Shown: positions 41,373-49,906 of the stretch, piece after piece
Position numbering within the stretch: the stretch's first letter is position 1
Layout of the letters: every line of letters starts with the position of its first letter
Assembly: GCA_030448125.1 (NCBI GenBank)
Contig: JAUJNO010000015.1
Span: forward strand, 4,584-54,830
DNA length: 50,247 bases
From: Rubrobacteraceae bacterium
GTDB lineage: Bacteria; Actinomycetota; Rubrobacteria; Rubrobacterales; Rubrobacteraceae
Direction of reading: 5' to 3'
Notes under the pieces: model-generated
What the model was told of the DNA's origin: nothing
The model's database searches: none
The model's input: the letters and a program-made list of their open reading frames with translations, nothing else
Position numbers and translations under genes: made by a program

Positions 41373-41675
41373 TTGGATAACGACCTGCAACTGGCAAGGG
41401 CTGTGTCCGAAGCGGCCCTCACCACCGAGGGCGTCTACTCCTTGGGCACCGGCCGTTACGCGGAGGCCGCAACCTACGGCCCGGGCGAGAAGGTGATCGG
41501 GGTGGTCGTCGGTCCCGACGAGGTGAGGGTTCACATCGTGGTCCGTTACCCACTCTCCGAGTCGATACCGGCCTTAGCCGAACGCGTTCGCGAGCGAGCG
41601 GCCTTGAGTGCCGGGGGGCGGGCCACGATGGTGGTCGTGGAGGATCTGGAGGTGGTGCGGGATGAGAATCTTTAA
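41373..41675 (+). CDS. Small Asp23-related protein
   Basis: 100 residues from TTG at 41373, with GGAGGG upstream. LARAVSEAALTTEGVYSLGT and VRVHIVVRYPLSESIPALAE match the Asp23 pattern (start of the core and its second repeat) in shortened form. It lies between Asp23 and the AmaP-like gene and overlaps the latter by 14 bases. Probably an Asp23-layer component, inferred from context. Confidence 0.7.
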   Translation: MDNDLQLARAVSEAALTTEGVYSLGTGRYAEAATYGPGEKVIGVVVGPDEVRVHIVVRYPLSESIPALAERVRERAALSAGGRATMVVVEDLEVVRDENL

Positions 41676-42240
41676 CAGGATAGTGGTCATCCTACTCCTC
41701 GCCGGGCTCGTGTACCTCGGGATCGCCACGGTGGTCTACGTCTTCGAGCTGGGTCCCTACCAGCTCTCGGACTTGCCGAACGCGCTCGGCTTTAGCGGCC
41801 TCTACGAGGGGTTGAACAGCTACGTCACGAGTATAGAGAGCGGCAACTTAGGCGTGGAGGACGTGGTCATTCTGGTAGCCATCGCGCTCCTGGGGTTGGT
41901 GCTGCTCATCTTCGAGCTCAAACCTCCGACCCCCCGGAGGGTGCGGATGCAGCAGGGGACGTACATCACCCGGCGCGCCGTCGAGAGCAAGGTCTCTCCG
42001 GTAGTCGAGCAGGAACCTGAGGTGCTCCAGTCAAACGTCAAGGTCAAGGCCCAGAGGAAACCGGGAGCCAGGGTCGACGTCAGCGCCAGCGTCCGGTCCG
42101 GGGAGGACGCGCGGAGCGTTCAGTCGGAGGTGCAAAACCGGGTGCAACAGCACTTGGCCGAGGTGGGTATACCGGTCAGCAACCTCAAGGTGCAGGTCGC
42201 CGAGTCCGACCCACGCCATACCAAGACGAGGGTAAAGTGA
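41662..42240 (+). CDS. amaP: AmaP-like alkaline shock membrane anchor, copy 1
   Basis: 192 residues from ATG 41662, inside the end of the preceding gene. Two membrane helices (IVVILLLAGLVYLGIATVV and VVILVAIALLGLVLLIFEL) form the hairpin typical of AmaP, and a C-terminal Asp23-like segment (VDVSASVRSGEDARSVQSEV) follows. AmaP anchors Asp23 to the membrane. A paralogue follows with the stop and start overlapping (GTGA). Confidence 0.78.
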   Translation: MRIFNRIVVILLLAGLVYLGIATVVYVFELGPYQLSDLPNALGFSGLYEGLNSYVTSIESGNLGVEDVVILVAIALLGLVLLIFELKPPTPRRVRMQQGTYITRRAVESKVSPVVEQEPEVLQSNVKVKAQRKPGARVDVSASVRSGEDARSVQSEVQNRVQQHLAEVGIPVSNLKVQVAESDPRHTKTRVK

Positions 42241-42800
42241 ACGCTTTCAATCGCCTGATCATGCTGCTCATAGCCCTGCTCTTGATCGCCGTGCCGGTGC
42301 TGCTGCTCCTGATCGGTTTCGGCATCCTTCCGGCAAACCAAATAAGCCCTTACTACCGGCCCGCGCTCGAGTCTTTGGGCGGGCTCGCTTCTGTCTTCAG
42401 CTACGATGCCGGAGCCAGGACCGTGGTCGGGCTCATCGGTATCCTCGTGTTCCTCGTGGCCCTGTTTCTCCTCCTGAAGGAGATCCCCCTCGGGCGGCGG
42501 ATCGCGAGGAGTACCCTCATCGAGGAGGAGCCGGGTCGGGAGACCGCCATCACGTCCGGGGCCGTGCGCCAGCTCGCCGAGGCCGCTGCCAGAGAGGCCG
42601 GGGCCGACTCCCCCACCTGCCGCCTGGCGACCGAGAAGCGCAGCTACGACGTGGCGTGCGACATCCGGGTTCCGGGATCGCAGAACTTCACCGAACTCGC
42701 GACCCGCGCGAGAGACAACATTCGGAGGGCGCTCGAAGAACAGCAGGTGCCGGTAAGAGATGTCGAAGTCACGGTGCAAGGAACTGCATCTCAAGAATAA
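42237..42800 (+). CDS. AmaP-like membrane anchor, copy 2
   Basis: 187 residues from GTG 42237, overlapping the upstream stop by four bases. Same plan as copy 1: helix (LIMLLIALLLIAVPVLLLLI), extracytoplasmic loop, helix (TVVGLIGILVFLVALFLLLK), then a cytoplasmic Asp23-like domain (YDVACDIRVPGSQNFTELAT). Sequence identity with copy 1 is low. Two anchors in a row suggest that they form a pair or bind the two different Asp23 proteins. Confidence 0.72.
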   Translation: MNAFNRLIMLLIALLLIAVPVLLLLIGFGILPANQISPYYRPALESLGGLASVFSYDAGARTVVGLIGILVFLVALFLLLKEIPLGRRIARSTLIEEEPGRETAITSGAVRQLAEAAAREAGADSPTCRLATEKRSYDVACDIRVPGSQNFTELATRARDNIRRALEEQQVPVRDVEVTVQGTASQE

Positions 42801-42809
42801 GGGAGGAAA

Positions 42810-43019
42810 ATGGTTACCTGGACTAACAAGCATTGGGGAGCTTTAATCGGAGCCTTGCTCCTGTTGGTAATAACGTGGCTGGGCTTCGGCGCGGCCGCCC
42901 TTGTAGTCCTCGGCGGGGTCGTCGGCTACTTCGTCGGCAGCTTCCTGGACGGCGAGCTCGACGTCGAAGACATCCGGCAGCGAGCCCAGGGCACCCGTGC
43001 TAGCAGGCAGCCACGCTAG
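42810..43019 (+). CDS. DUF2273 small membrane protein
   Basis: 69 residues with two close helices (HWGALIGALLLLVITWLGFG and LVVLGGVVGYFVGSFLDG) and a charged end (DVEDIRQRAQGT). DUF2273 proteins are a standard member of amaP-asp23 loci, which confirms the operon. ATG 42810 follows AGGGAGG. It is the last gene before the rhodopsin. Confidence 0.85.
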   Translation: MVTWTNKHWGALIGALLLLVITWLGFGAAALVVLGGVVGYFVGSFLDGELDVEDIRQRAQGTRASRQPR

Positions 43020-43021
43020 GC

Positions 43022-43050
43022 AAATGCGTGAGGTGTAGGTAGTCGCATTT
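43022..43050. terminator. Small inverted repeat after the Asp23 operon
   Basis: AAATGCG (43022-43028) pairs with CGCATTT (43044-43050), followed by ACTTTCTCT. A weak terminator candidate; it would separate the stress operon from the rhodopsin gene 72 bp later. Confidence 0.35.
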
Positions 43051-43121
43051 ACTTTCTCTGCCGCAAAGTACGCCCTATCATGGGTGGCGTCTAACAAAGC
43101 CGGGTACGGGCAAGGAGCAGC

Positions 43122-43841
43122 ATGGAAACTTTTTGGTTGATCGTGGGTGTACTAGGCATGGGCCTGGGCACCGTATACTTCGTATACCGGGGCACCCAGG
43201 TTCAGGGGGCGCAATATTTTTACTGGATCACCGCCGCCATCACCCTGGTCGCGTTCGTCTCTTATCTGGCGATGGCCGCGGGCGCGGGCTCGACCATCCT
43301 GAACGACGGCAGGCAGTTTTACTACTTCCGGTATATAGACTGGCTCATCACCACCCCGCTGCTCCTGCTCGATCTGGCTCTGCTGGCGCTGGCCCGTCCC
43401 GGGCGTAACATCGGGCTGATCGCCAGCCTCCTCGGCCTGGACGTCTTTATGATCGTCACGGGCTTGATAGCAGGCTCTAGTACCAACGCCTTTTTTACGG
43501 TTGTGTTCTTTATAGTCAGCACGGCGGCGTTGATCGGGGTGCTATATCTCCTCTACACGCGGTTCTTCGCGGCGGCGCGCACCCGTTCGCCGGGCGTATC
43601 TGAAATCTTCAACAGGCTGGCGGTACTCACGATAGTGCTGTGGATCCTATACCCCATAGTGTTCCTGCTCGGGACCGAGGGCTTCAGGGCAGTCGGTCAG
43701 GAATGGGAGATATTCCTGTTCCTGGTGCTGGACCTCCTGGCTAAAGTCGGCTTCGGATTCCTGCTCCTTAGCAACCATCAGGTGCTCGGCGAGGCTGGCG
43801 GCGGCGGAGGCGGGGGAGCACGGGCCTCCAGGGTCAGCTAG
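43122..43841 (+). CDS. Microbial rhodopsin, outward proton pump (DTD type)
   Basis: 239 residues, seven helices. Helix C reads FRYIDWLITTPLLLLDLALL, with Asp73, Thr77 and Asp84 matching bacteriorhodopsin Asp85, Thr89 and Asp96. Helix G has Asp204 and the retinal Lys208 (FLVLDLLAKVGFGF). The proton-release pair is also kept: Glu186 (LGTEGF) and Glu196 (WEIFLF), equivalent to Glu194 and Glu204. Leu at the position of bacteriorhodopsin Leu93 predicts green absorption. It therefore resembles archaeal-type pumps and the known Rubrobacter rhodopsin group rather than proteorhodopsins. The C-terminus has a Gly run (GGGGGGG). No retinal-forming oxygenase is in the window. ATG 43122 has AAGGAG. Confidence 0.95.
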   Translation: METFWLIVGVLGMGLGTVYFVYRGTQVQGAQYFYWITAAITLVAFVSYLAMAAGAGSTILNDGRQFYYFRYIDWLITTPLLLLDLALLALARPGRNIGLIASLLGLDVFMIVTGLIAGSSTNAFFTVVFFIVSTAALIGVLYLLYTRFFAAARTRSPGVSEIFNRLAVLTIVLWILYPIVFLLGTEGFRAVGQEWEIFLFLVLDLLAKVGFGFLLLSNHQVLGEAGGGGGGGARASRVS

Positions 43842-43939
43842 ACACCGGACACATTCAGCTTTGCGAGCGGGCCTCTTCGGGGGCCGCTTCTTCGTTCGGT
43901 GGGTTCGGTGGCGTCCTTTTGCCTGGTGTCCGGAGCGTT

Positions 43940-43945
43940 TATGAT
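43940..43945 (+). promoter_or_regulatory. Candidate leaderless promoter of glycerate kinase
   Basis: TATGAT lies eight bases before ATG 43954, and no Shine-Dalgarno sequence is present. TTGCCT at about 43919 could be the -35. In Actinobacteria a -10 this close implies transcription starting at or near the A of ATG. Confidence 0.4.
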
Positions 43946-43953
43946 ATCGGGCT

Positions 43954-45255
43954 ATGAAGAAGGAGCTCGGGGAGATCCTGGACGCGGCGCTGGCGGCGGC
44001 GGAGCCCGGGAGGACGGTGCGCCAGTTCTTGAGCATGGAGGACGGGCGTGTAGAGGTGGGCGATGAGATTTTCGAGTCGCGGCGCGTCTTCGTGCTGGCG
44101 GTCGGCAAGGCCGCGGGACCGATGACCCAGGCCGCCGGAGAGATCCTCGGGGAAGCTTTGGGTGGCGGCCTGTGCGTGATCAAGGCGGGACACCAGGAGC
44201 CGCCCGAGCCTTTCGAGACCGTCGCCGCGTCCCACCCGGAGCCCGATGAGCGAAGCGTCCAGGCGGCCGAAAGAGTAGAGGAGTTTCTGGACAGACTCGA
44301 GGACGGGGACCTCCTGTTGGTCCTCGTCTCCGGCGGGGCTTCGGCGCTCCTGGCGGACGCGGCGCCCGGTATCACCCTCGAAGACCTGAAGCAGCTTACC
44401 GGAGCACTCTTGAGGAGCGGGGCGGAGATCGGCGAGATAAACGCCGTCCGCAAGCATGTCTCGACCTTGAAGGGCGGCAATCTCGTCCGGCGGGCCGCCC
44501 CGGCGCGGGTCGTGGCGCTCCTGCTCTCGGACGTCGTCGGCGACGAGCCCTCGTCCATCGGCAGCGGCCTCACCGCCCCGGACCCGACGAAGCTCGAAGA
44601 CGCCCGGAGGGTGCTGGAACGGTACGAGATCGAAGCGCCACGGAGCGTTACGGAGCACCTCGAGAAGGGCCGTGAGACCCCCAAGCCCGGCGACGCGGCC
44701 TTCGAGAAGCTCATGAACTTTATCGTGGGCGGCGGACGCCTGACCGCCACAGCAGCGGCAGAGAAGGCCCGCGAGCTGGGCTACGAGCCCCTCCTGCTCT
44801 CCACGTACATCACCGGCGAGGCGCAGGGAGCGGCCAACCTCCACGCGGCAGTCGTGAAGGAGATCCTGGAGAGCGGCAACCCCCTGGCTCCGCCATGCGC
44901 CGTAGTCTCCGGCGGGGAGGCGACGGTCGTGGTGCGCGGAGAAGGCACGGGCGGTCCCAACCAGGAGTTCGCGCTGGCCCTGGCCGTCGAACTAGAGGGC
45001 GTAGAGGGCTGGGCAGCCCTCGCCGTGGACACGGACGGAAATGACGGTCCGACGGACGCCGCCGGAGGCCTCGTGACCGGCGAGACCGCCGCCGCCATCC
45101 GCGAGAATGGTATAGACCCGTCCGAAGCTCTCGACGAGAACGACGCGTACCGCGCGCTCGAAGCTGGGGATGCACTCGTCTCCACCGGCTCCACGGGCAC
45201 TAACGTCAACGACCTGCGCGTGGTGCTCGTCTCCGGCAAGACGAGTTACCGGTAG
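43954..45255 (+). CDS. Glycerate 2-kinase (MOFRL/GckA type)
   Basis: 433 residues. Phosphorylates D-glycerate to 2-phosphoglycerate. The N-domain (FVLAVGKAAGPMTQAA, ASHPEPDERSVQAAERV, VSGGASALLADA, INAVRKHVSTLKGGNL) and C-terminal MOFRL domain (VVSGGEATVVVRGEGTGGPN, ALAVDTDGNDGPTDAAGG, STGSTGTNVNDL) are complete. The product feeds phosphoglycerate mutase, also in this window. The gene stands 15 bases before otsB, so carbon entry and trehalose synthesis may be co-regulated; glycerate recycling in osmolyte metabolism is an inference. Confidence 0.92.
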   Translation: MKKELGEILDAALAAAEPGRTVRQFLSMEDGRVEVGDEIFESRRVFVLAVGKAAGPMTQAAGEILGEALGGGLCVIKAGHQEPPEPFETVAASHPEPDERSVQAAERVEEFLDRLEDGDLLLVLVSGGASALLADAAPGITLEDLKQLTGALLRSGAEIGEINAVRKHVSTLKGGNLVRRAAPARVVALLLSDVVGDEPSSIGSGLTAPDPTKLEDARRVLERYEIEAPRSVTEHLEKGRETPKPGDAAFEKLMNFIVGGGRLTATAAAEKARELGYEPLLLSTYITGEAQGAANLHAAVVKEILESGNPLAPPCAVVSGGEATVVVRGEGTGGPNQEFALALAVELEGVEGWAALAVDTDGNDGPTDAAGGLVTGETAAAIRENGIDPSEALDENDAYRALEAGDALVSTGSTGTNVNDLRVVLVSGKTSYR

Positions 45256-45270
45256 ATATCCTTACCTACC

Positions 45271-46065
45271 GTGAGCGATAAGGCGTGGGAACAGCTCAGG
45301 AGTTGGGGCCGGGACCCGGGTACGGCCGCCATCCTGACGGACATAGACGGGGTACTCGCCCCCATCGTCCCGACGCCGGACATGTCGGAGGTCCCCGAGG
45401 AGCTGCGGGAGCTTCTTCGGCGCCTGAGCGGGAGGTGCCGGGTCGTGGCCGGTATCAGCGGCAGGGCCGCGGAGGACGCCCTGCGGCTTGTCGGGCTAGA
45501 GGAGATCGTGTACTACGGCAACCACGGGTTCGAGATCCTGCGCCCGGAGGGCGAGGTGGAGATCGTGCCCGAAGCCGAGCCCTACAAAGAGAAGGTCGAG
45601 GAGCTAGAAAGGAGAGCGCGGGAGGAGCTAGAGCCTCTCGGCGCCTTCGTCGAAGAGAAGGGCATCACCGCCTCTATCCACTATAGGAACGTCTCGCCTG
45701 ATGTCGGCGAGCGCTGTAAAGAGTTCGTCGAGCGCGAGGGGGAGCGGCTGGAGCTCAGGGTCACCGTCGGGCGCGGCGTGGTCGAGGCCCGGCCCCCCAT
45801 CCGCGCCGACAAGGGCACGGCGACGCGCAAAGTCGTCGAGGAATACGAGCCCCAGAATGCGCTCTTCATCGGCGACGATACAACCGACCTCGACGCCTTC
45901 CGAGAGCTGGAGAAGCTACGCGAAGAAGGCGTCCTAGAGGAGATACTGCGGATCGGGGTGAAGAGCGAGGAAGGGCCGCCGGAGATGGTTTCGGAGGCAG
46001 ATCTCGTCGTGGAGGGGACCGAGGGGGTCGAAGAGGTGTTGCGAGTGCTGGCCGGGGAGAGCTAG
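45271..46065 (+). CDS. otsB: Trehalose-6-phosphate phosphatase
   Basis: 264 residues, HAD fold. Nucleophile motif LTDIDGVLAPI with Asp24 and Asp26 (Val where most have Thr in DxDGT). Motif II is GISGRAAED, the Lys region is ADKGTATRKVV, and the Mg-binding end is FIGDDTTDLDAF. It removes phosphate from trehalose-6-phosphate to give trehalose. GTG at 45271. It is on the opposite strand from otsA, separated by a small membrane-protein gene whose stop overlaps by four bases. Confidence 0.92.
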   Translation: MSDKAWEQLRSWGRDPGTAAILTDIDGVLAPIVPTPDMSEVPEELRELLRRLSGRCRVVAGISGRAAEDALRLVGLEEIVYYGNHGFEILRPEGEVEIVPEAEPYKEKVEELERRAREELEPLGAFVEEKGITASIHYRNVSPDVGERCKEFVEREGERLELRVTVGRGVVEARPPIRADKGTATRKVVEEYEPQNALFIGDDTTDLDAFRELEKLREEGVLEEILRIGVKSEEGPPEMVSEADLVVEGTEGVEEVLRVLAGES

Positions 46066-46592
46066 CTCCCGTTTCTCATTCGCCCGAGTATGGCCGCCAG
46101 GGGGAAGGCGAGAAACAGACCTTCTATAAAACCTAGCGCCGCTCCATACAAGGCGCCGAAAAAGCCTGACAGCAACACCACCGGCACCGCCGTCAACACC
46201 ATCGATACTAGCCCGGTTATCGTGAGCGATCCGCCAGCCGGCAAGTCGCCAAGCAATAGCAGCCCGCCTACCAACCCACCTGATACCACCCCTCCGAGGC
46301 ATACTGTGCCTACCATGACACGGTAGCGGTCAAAAAACTCCTCTTTGAGAGCCAGCGGTTTGAACCTTCCCAGAAAGATTTCCGAGGTCACGAGTCCGGC
46401 GACCACCACGGCGATCACGAACGGAAGAGCTTCGGTCCACGTCACGCTCCTCCAGGCAGAGTAATCGCTGTTGGACAGGACGGTTAGAACGGTCAAGTTC
46501 GCCAGTCCGACGAAGACGGCCGAGAACCTTGCAAAGACGGCAAGAGACCTATTGCCTGCGCCGCTCGCGTCGATTCTCGAAGAGGTGGTCAC
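46062..46592 (-). CDS. Hypothetical four-helix membrane protein
   Basis: 176 residues with about five hydrophobic segments (VFVGLANLTVLTVL, FVIAVVVAGLVTSEIFLG, VGTVCLGGVVSGGLVGGLLL, ITGLVSMVLTAVPVVLLSGF, FGALYGAALGFIEGLFLAFP). The Gly-rich segments could pack closely. I do not recognise a family. ATG 46592 is 10 bases after the otsA stop on the same strand, so it may be co-transcribed with trehalose synthesis. Role unknown. Confidence 0.6.
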   Translation of the reverse strand: MTTSSRIDASGAGNRSLAVFARFSAVFVGLANLTVLTVLSNSDYSAWRSVTWTEALPFVIAVVVAGLVTSEIFLGRFKPLALKEEFFDRYRVMVGTVCLGGVVSGGLVGGLLLLGDLPAGGSLTITGLVSMVLTAVPVVLLSGFFGALYGAALGFIEGLFLAFPLAAILGRMRNGS

Positions 46593-46602
46593 GGCTCTCC
46601 TT

Positions 46603-48096
46603 TCAGTCGCGCCGCTCCCGATAAGCTGCTATGTCCTCCAGCTGCGCCTCCGCCCACTCTTCTATGGTGTTCGCTCGGATGGTCTCCTGAAGAGCCTCGG
46701 CGCGGCGGGCGCGCTCTTCATCGGGCATGTTGAGGGCTTTGTGGAGGGCTTCGGCTTGTTCGTCTATGTCGAAGGGGTTGATGGTTAGGGCGTGCTCGCC
46801 GAGCTCCTCGTGGGCGCCGGCGTTCTCGGAGAGGATCAGGACGCCGTTCTTCTCGTTGGCGACGACGGCTTCTTTGGCGATGAGGTTCATGCCGTCGCGG
46901 ACGGCGTTGACGAGGAGGACGTCGTAATTCTTGTAGGCGGCGACGGAGAGTGGAAAGTTGTCCTCCATTGAGAGCACGATGGGCTGCCAGGAGTCCGTGG
47001 AGTGCTTCTCGTTGACCTCTTCGACGGCTTTCTGGATAGCCTCCGCGTACTTCGCGTACTCGGGGATGTCGCCACGGGAGGGCTGGAGCCGGGCGAGGAA
47101 GGTGACCTGTTCTCGCGTCTCGGGATATCGTTCGAGCATCCGCTCGTAGGCGTGAAAACCCCGGATAGTATTCTTCGAGAGGTCCATCCGGTCGACCCGG
47201 AGAAGTAGCTTGCCGGGGAGGCTCTGTATGGTCTCTTCCTCCTGTAAGACCTCGTCGCTACGGGCGAGCTCCTCGAACTCGCCGGGGTCTATGGAGATCG
47301 GGTACGCCCGCACCCACACCTCGCGGCCCTCTTCGGATCGGACCATACCCTCCTCCTCGTCCGCCTCGACGCCGAGCACCTCGCAGGCCGTGCGGACGAA
47401 GTTCCGGGCATAGCCTTCGGTGTGGAAGGCTACGACATCGGCCTCGAGCAGGCTCTTCAGGACGCCTTCGCGCACGTAGCTTGGGAGAACGCGCCACCCT
47501 TCGGGTTCGGGCCAGGGGATGTGGACGAAGAGGGAGATGAAGGCGCCGTCGCCGAGGCGCTTTCGGAGGGCGAGCGGGGCCATGTAGAGCTGGTAGTCGT
47601 GGACGAGGATCACGGGCTCCCCCTCTACGCCTTCCTGGGCCTGGAGCGTGCGCGCGACGGCCTCGGCGAAGTTCTCATTGACGGGTACGTAGCCCTCTTC
47701 CCAGGCCCTCTTCGTATCGTCACCGAGCTCGGGAGTGTACGGGAGGTCGTAGAGGCCATGCTGGACGAACCAGAGCAGGGGGTTGGCCAGGCGATTGTAC
47801 ATGAGGTCGTAGGCCTCTCCGTCGTGCTCGACGAGCACGATCTTCAAACCCTCGACCTCGTAAGGCTCGTCCAGGCTCTCCTTCGCTACGCGTTCGTCCT
47901 CCTCGCTCTGGGCGGAGGCGATCCAGACGGTATCGTTCCCGCGGCGCGAGACGGCGCTCAGCGCCGTGACGAGCCCGCCGGCCCCGCGAGAGTGCTCACG
48001 CTCGCCCAGTTCGTTCCGGGAGAAGGTCACCGGCCCGCGGTTGGAGACTATGACGACCCCCATCTCTCCACCAGTGTTCGCGTCCTGCGTAGCCAT
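46603..48096 (-). CDS. otsA: Trehalose-6-phosphate synthase (GT20)
   Basis: 497 residues, normal length. It joins UDP- or other NDP-glucose to glucose-6-phosphate. The N-terminal VIVSNRGPVTF, RGAGGLVTALSAV, LVHDYQLYMAPLALRK, SLFVHIPWPEPE, FHTEGYARNFV, LLRVDRMDLSKN and VNAVRDGMNLIAKEAVV are the expected substrate-binding and catalytic motifs. It works with otsB in the same window. Its ATG overlaps the last base of the treT stop (48096), so treT and otsA are translationally coupled, giving two routes to trehalose from one message. Confidence 0.95.
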   Translation of the reverse strand: MATQDANTGGEMGVVIVSNRGPVTFSRNELGEREHSRGAGGLVTALSAVSRRGNDTVWIASAQSEEDERVAKESLDEPYEVEGLKIVLVEHDGEAYDLMYNRLANPLLWFVQHGLYDLPYTPELGDDTKRAWEEGYVPVNENFAEAVARTLQAQEGVEGEPVILVHDYQLYMAPLALRKRLGDGAFISLFVHIPWPEPEGWRVLPSYVREGVLKSLLEADVVAFHTEGYARNFVRTACEVLGVEADEEEGMVRSEEGREVWVRAYPISIDPGEFEELARSDEVLQEEETIQSLPGKLLLRVDRMDLSKNTIRGFHAYERMLERYPETREQVTFLARLQPSRGDIPEYAKYAEAIQKAVEEVNEKHSTDSWQPIVLSMEDNFPLSVAAYKNYDVLLVNAVRDGMNLIAKEAVVANEKNGVLILSENAGAHEELGEHALTINPFDIDEQAEALHKALNMPDEERARRAEALQETIRANTIEEWAEAQLEDIAAYRERRD

Positions 48097-49346
48097 TACA
48101 CGTTTAGCAGCTTGGCGAAGAGCTTGAGGTCGTCGCGCAGGAGGCGGGGGGTGAGGTAGTGCTCCCGGACGTGCTCCTTGCCGCGTCGGCCTATCTGGCG
48201 GGCGAAGCTTTGATCTTCGAGAAGCTTGACGCAGGCGGCGGCGGTGTCCGGGACGCCGTCTACGAGAATGCCACCGCCGCCTTCGACCTGCATCGGGATG
48301 CCGCCGACCCTGCCGGCGACGAGGGGACGGGCTTTCCAGAGCGCCTCGGTTACTACAAGCCCGAACCCCTCGCGGATGGATTTCTGGATCACCACGTCCG
48401 CCACGGACTGGAAGGCATTGACCTCGATCGAGCCGACGTTGGTCAGGTTGGAGAACAGGAAGATGTCCCGATCGCCCGCAGCGTAGTTCACGGTCTTGTA
48501 CCAGTAGTCCCAGCCCTCGGGGTCATCGTGGGCCATCGAGCCGATGAGCACGAGCTGTATCTCGGGGACCTTCTCCTTAACCATGCGGTAGGCGTCTATG
48601 ACACCCAGAGGGTCCTTCCACGGATCGAAGCGTGAGACCTGCAGGAGGAACGGCCTCCCGGCGTCGATACCGAACTGGTTGGTTATGTAGCGAGCGTCGT
48701 CAGCCGAGAGCGCCATGTTCTTCGGTGATAAGGGGTCTATGGCGGGAGGCACGATCACCAGTCCCGGAAGGTCGAGGTCCGGCGGGGTGTACTCCTCCAT
48801 GGTGTAGACCTGGGCGTCGTAGTCCTGTACGTACGGCGAGAGGTAGTCGAGGACCTCGCGGTTCGGGGTCGAGGTATCTATGTGGCAGCGCCACACCCAC
48901 TTCGTCTCCGGCGAGAGCCCATCCGAGAAGTGCTTTAGCAGGGCCGGCTGCGGATCGTGTACGAAGATTACGTCCCAGTGTTCGGAAGCCTCGACGAGAG
49001 CCGCCGCCGACTGGCGATTGTACTCCTCGTAGATGGCCCGGCTCTCGATGCTCAGCTCGTACGGCGCCCCCTGCAGGGCGTTATGGAAGTTCTTGGTGAC
49101 GTTGAAGAACGGCTCCGCCCCGAACATCACGCCCCACTCCGCGTCGAGCCCCACGTCGCGCGTCAGCGGCACCAGGGTGTACAGGATCTCCGCGACGCCC
49201 CCGCCGAAGGCCGTGGCGTTCACGTGCAAGACCCGGGCGCCTCGCAAACGATCCGAGAGGTCCTGCAACTCTTCGTAAAGCTCCCGCCGTACTATGCTGC
49301 GGTAGTCAGCCAGAGACTTGTTCCCCGCGTTTACCCGCTGTAGCAA
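48096..49346 (-). CDS. treT: Trehalose glycosyltransferring synthase (TreT, GT4)
   Basis: 416 residues from TTG 49346, with GGGGAGGG upstream. Makes trehalose directly from NDP-glucose and glucose. Motifs: LHVNATAFGGGVAEIL (acceptor-side loop), FVHDPQPALLKHF, WRCHIDTSTPN, VSRFDPWKDPLGVIDAY, and the GT4 nucleotide site IREGFGLVVTEALWKARP with AGRVGGIPMQV. TreT is known mostly from hyperthermophilic archaea and thermophilic bacteria, including Rubrobacter, which fits the assignment. It is coupled to otsA. Confidence 0.9.
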   Translation of the reverse strand: MLQRVNAGNKSLADYRSIVRRELYEELQDLSDRLRGARVLHVNATAFGGGVAEILYTLVPLTRDVGLDAEWGVMFGAEPFFNVTKNFHNALQGAPYELSIESRAIYEEYNRQSAAALVEASEHWDVIFVHDPQPALLKHFSDGLSPETKWVWRCHIDTSTPNREVLDYLSPYVQDYDAQVYTMEEYTPPDLDLPGLVIVPPAIDPLSPKNMALSADDARYITNQFGIDAGRPFLLQVSRFDPWKDPLGVIDAYRMVKEKVPEIQLVLIGSMAHDDPEGWDYWYKTVNYAAGDRDIFLFSNLTNVGSIEVNAFQSVADVVIQKSIREGFGLVVTEALWKARPLVAGRVGGIPMQVEGGGGILVDGVPDTAAACVKLLEDQSFARQIGRRGKEHVREHYLTPRLLRDDLKLFAKLLNV

Positions 49347-49453
49347 GACCCTCCCCGATCAATGTTGGTGGGCGCCGTCGATTACGGCCACCAGTATATT
49401 GCCGTACGGGAGTAGCGCAACCCATAGGGACAAAATGCGGGCGCGGTTTCTTA

Positions 49454-49906
49454 CTAAGCTTCGGGGAGCGCATCCGGTGGGGTTGCCCGCCGGATCATCT
49501 TCAGGCGTGTGCCGGCCACCGAGGAGTCTAGGATCACCTCGTCGACGAGGCTCCGGATCACCGCGAGGCCGAAGCCGCCGTGTTCGCTGGGCTCCTCGGT
49601 CAACTCCTTGACGTCGAAGCCACCGCCCTTGTCGATGACGGTGATCTCCACCGTCCCGGGTAGGATCTTGTACTCGATCTGGAAGGAGTCGACCGTTGTG
49701 TGGCGGACGACGTTCGTGGCGGCCTCGGTGACGGCCAGCTTCAGATCGTAGACGTCCTCGGGCTCGAACTCGGCGAGCTGTCCCGCGCAGGAGACGACCA
49801 ACCGGGCGAGCAAGAGGTACTCCGAGCTACTCGGTAGCTCTAGTACGATAGGCTCGGGTATACCGGACCCTTTCCTTTGTCTATCTTCCATAGTTTCGCA
49901 CGTCAT
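49454..49906 (-). CDS. RsbW-like serine kinase / anti-sigma factor (HATPase)
   Basis: 150 residues. GHKL ATPase boxes are visible: N box DLKLAVTEAATNVVRHT, G1 DKGGGFDV, G2 HGGFGLAVIRSLVDE. These proteins sequester stress sigma factors or phosphorylate STAS antagonists. The start may be ATG 49906 or ATG 49891 (MEDRQRKG); neither has a strong ribosome site. No STAS protein or sigma factor is adjacent, so the partner is unknown. It lies upstream of treT on the same strand, 107 bp away. Confidence 0.8.
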   Translation of the reverse strand: MTCETMEDRQRKGSGIPEPIVLELPSSSEYLLLARLVVSCAGQLAEFEPEDVYDLKLAVTEAATNVVRHTTVDSFQIEYKILPGTVEITVIDKGGGFDVKELTEEPSEHGGFGLAVIRSLVDEVILDSSVAGTRLKMIRRATPPDALPEA

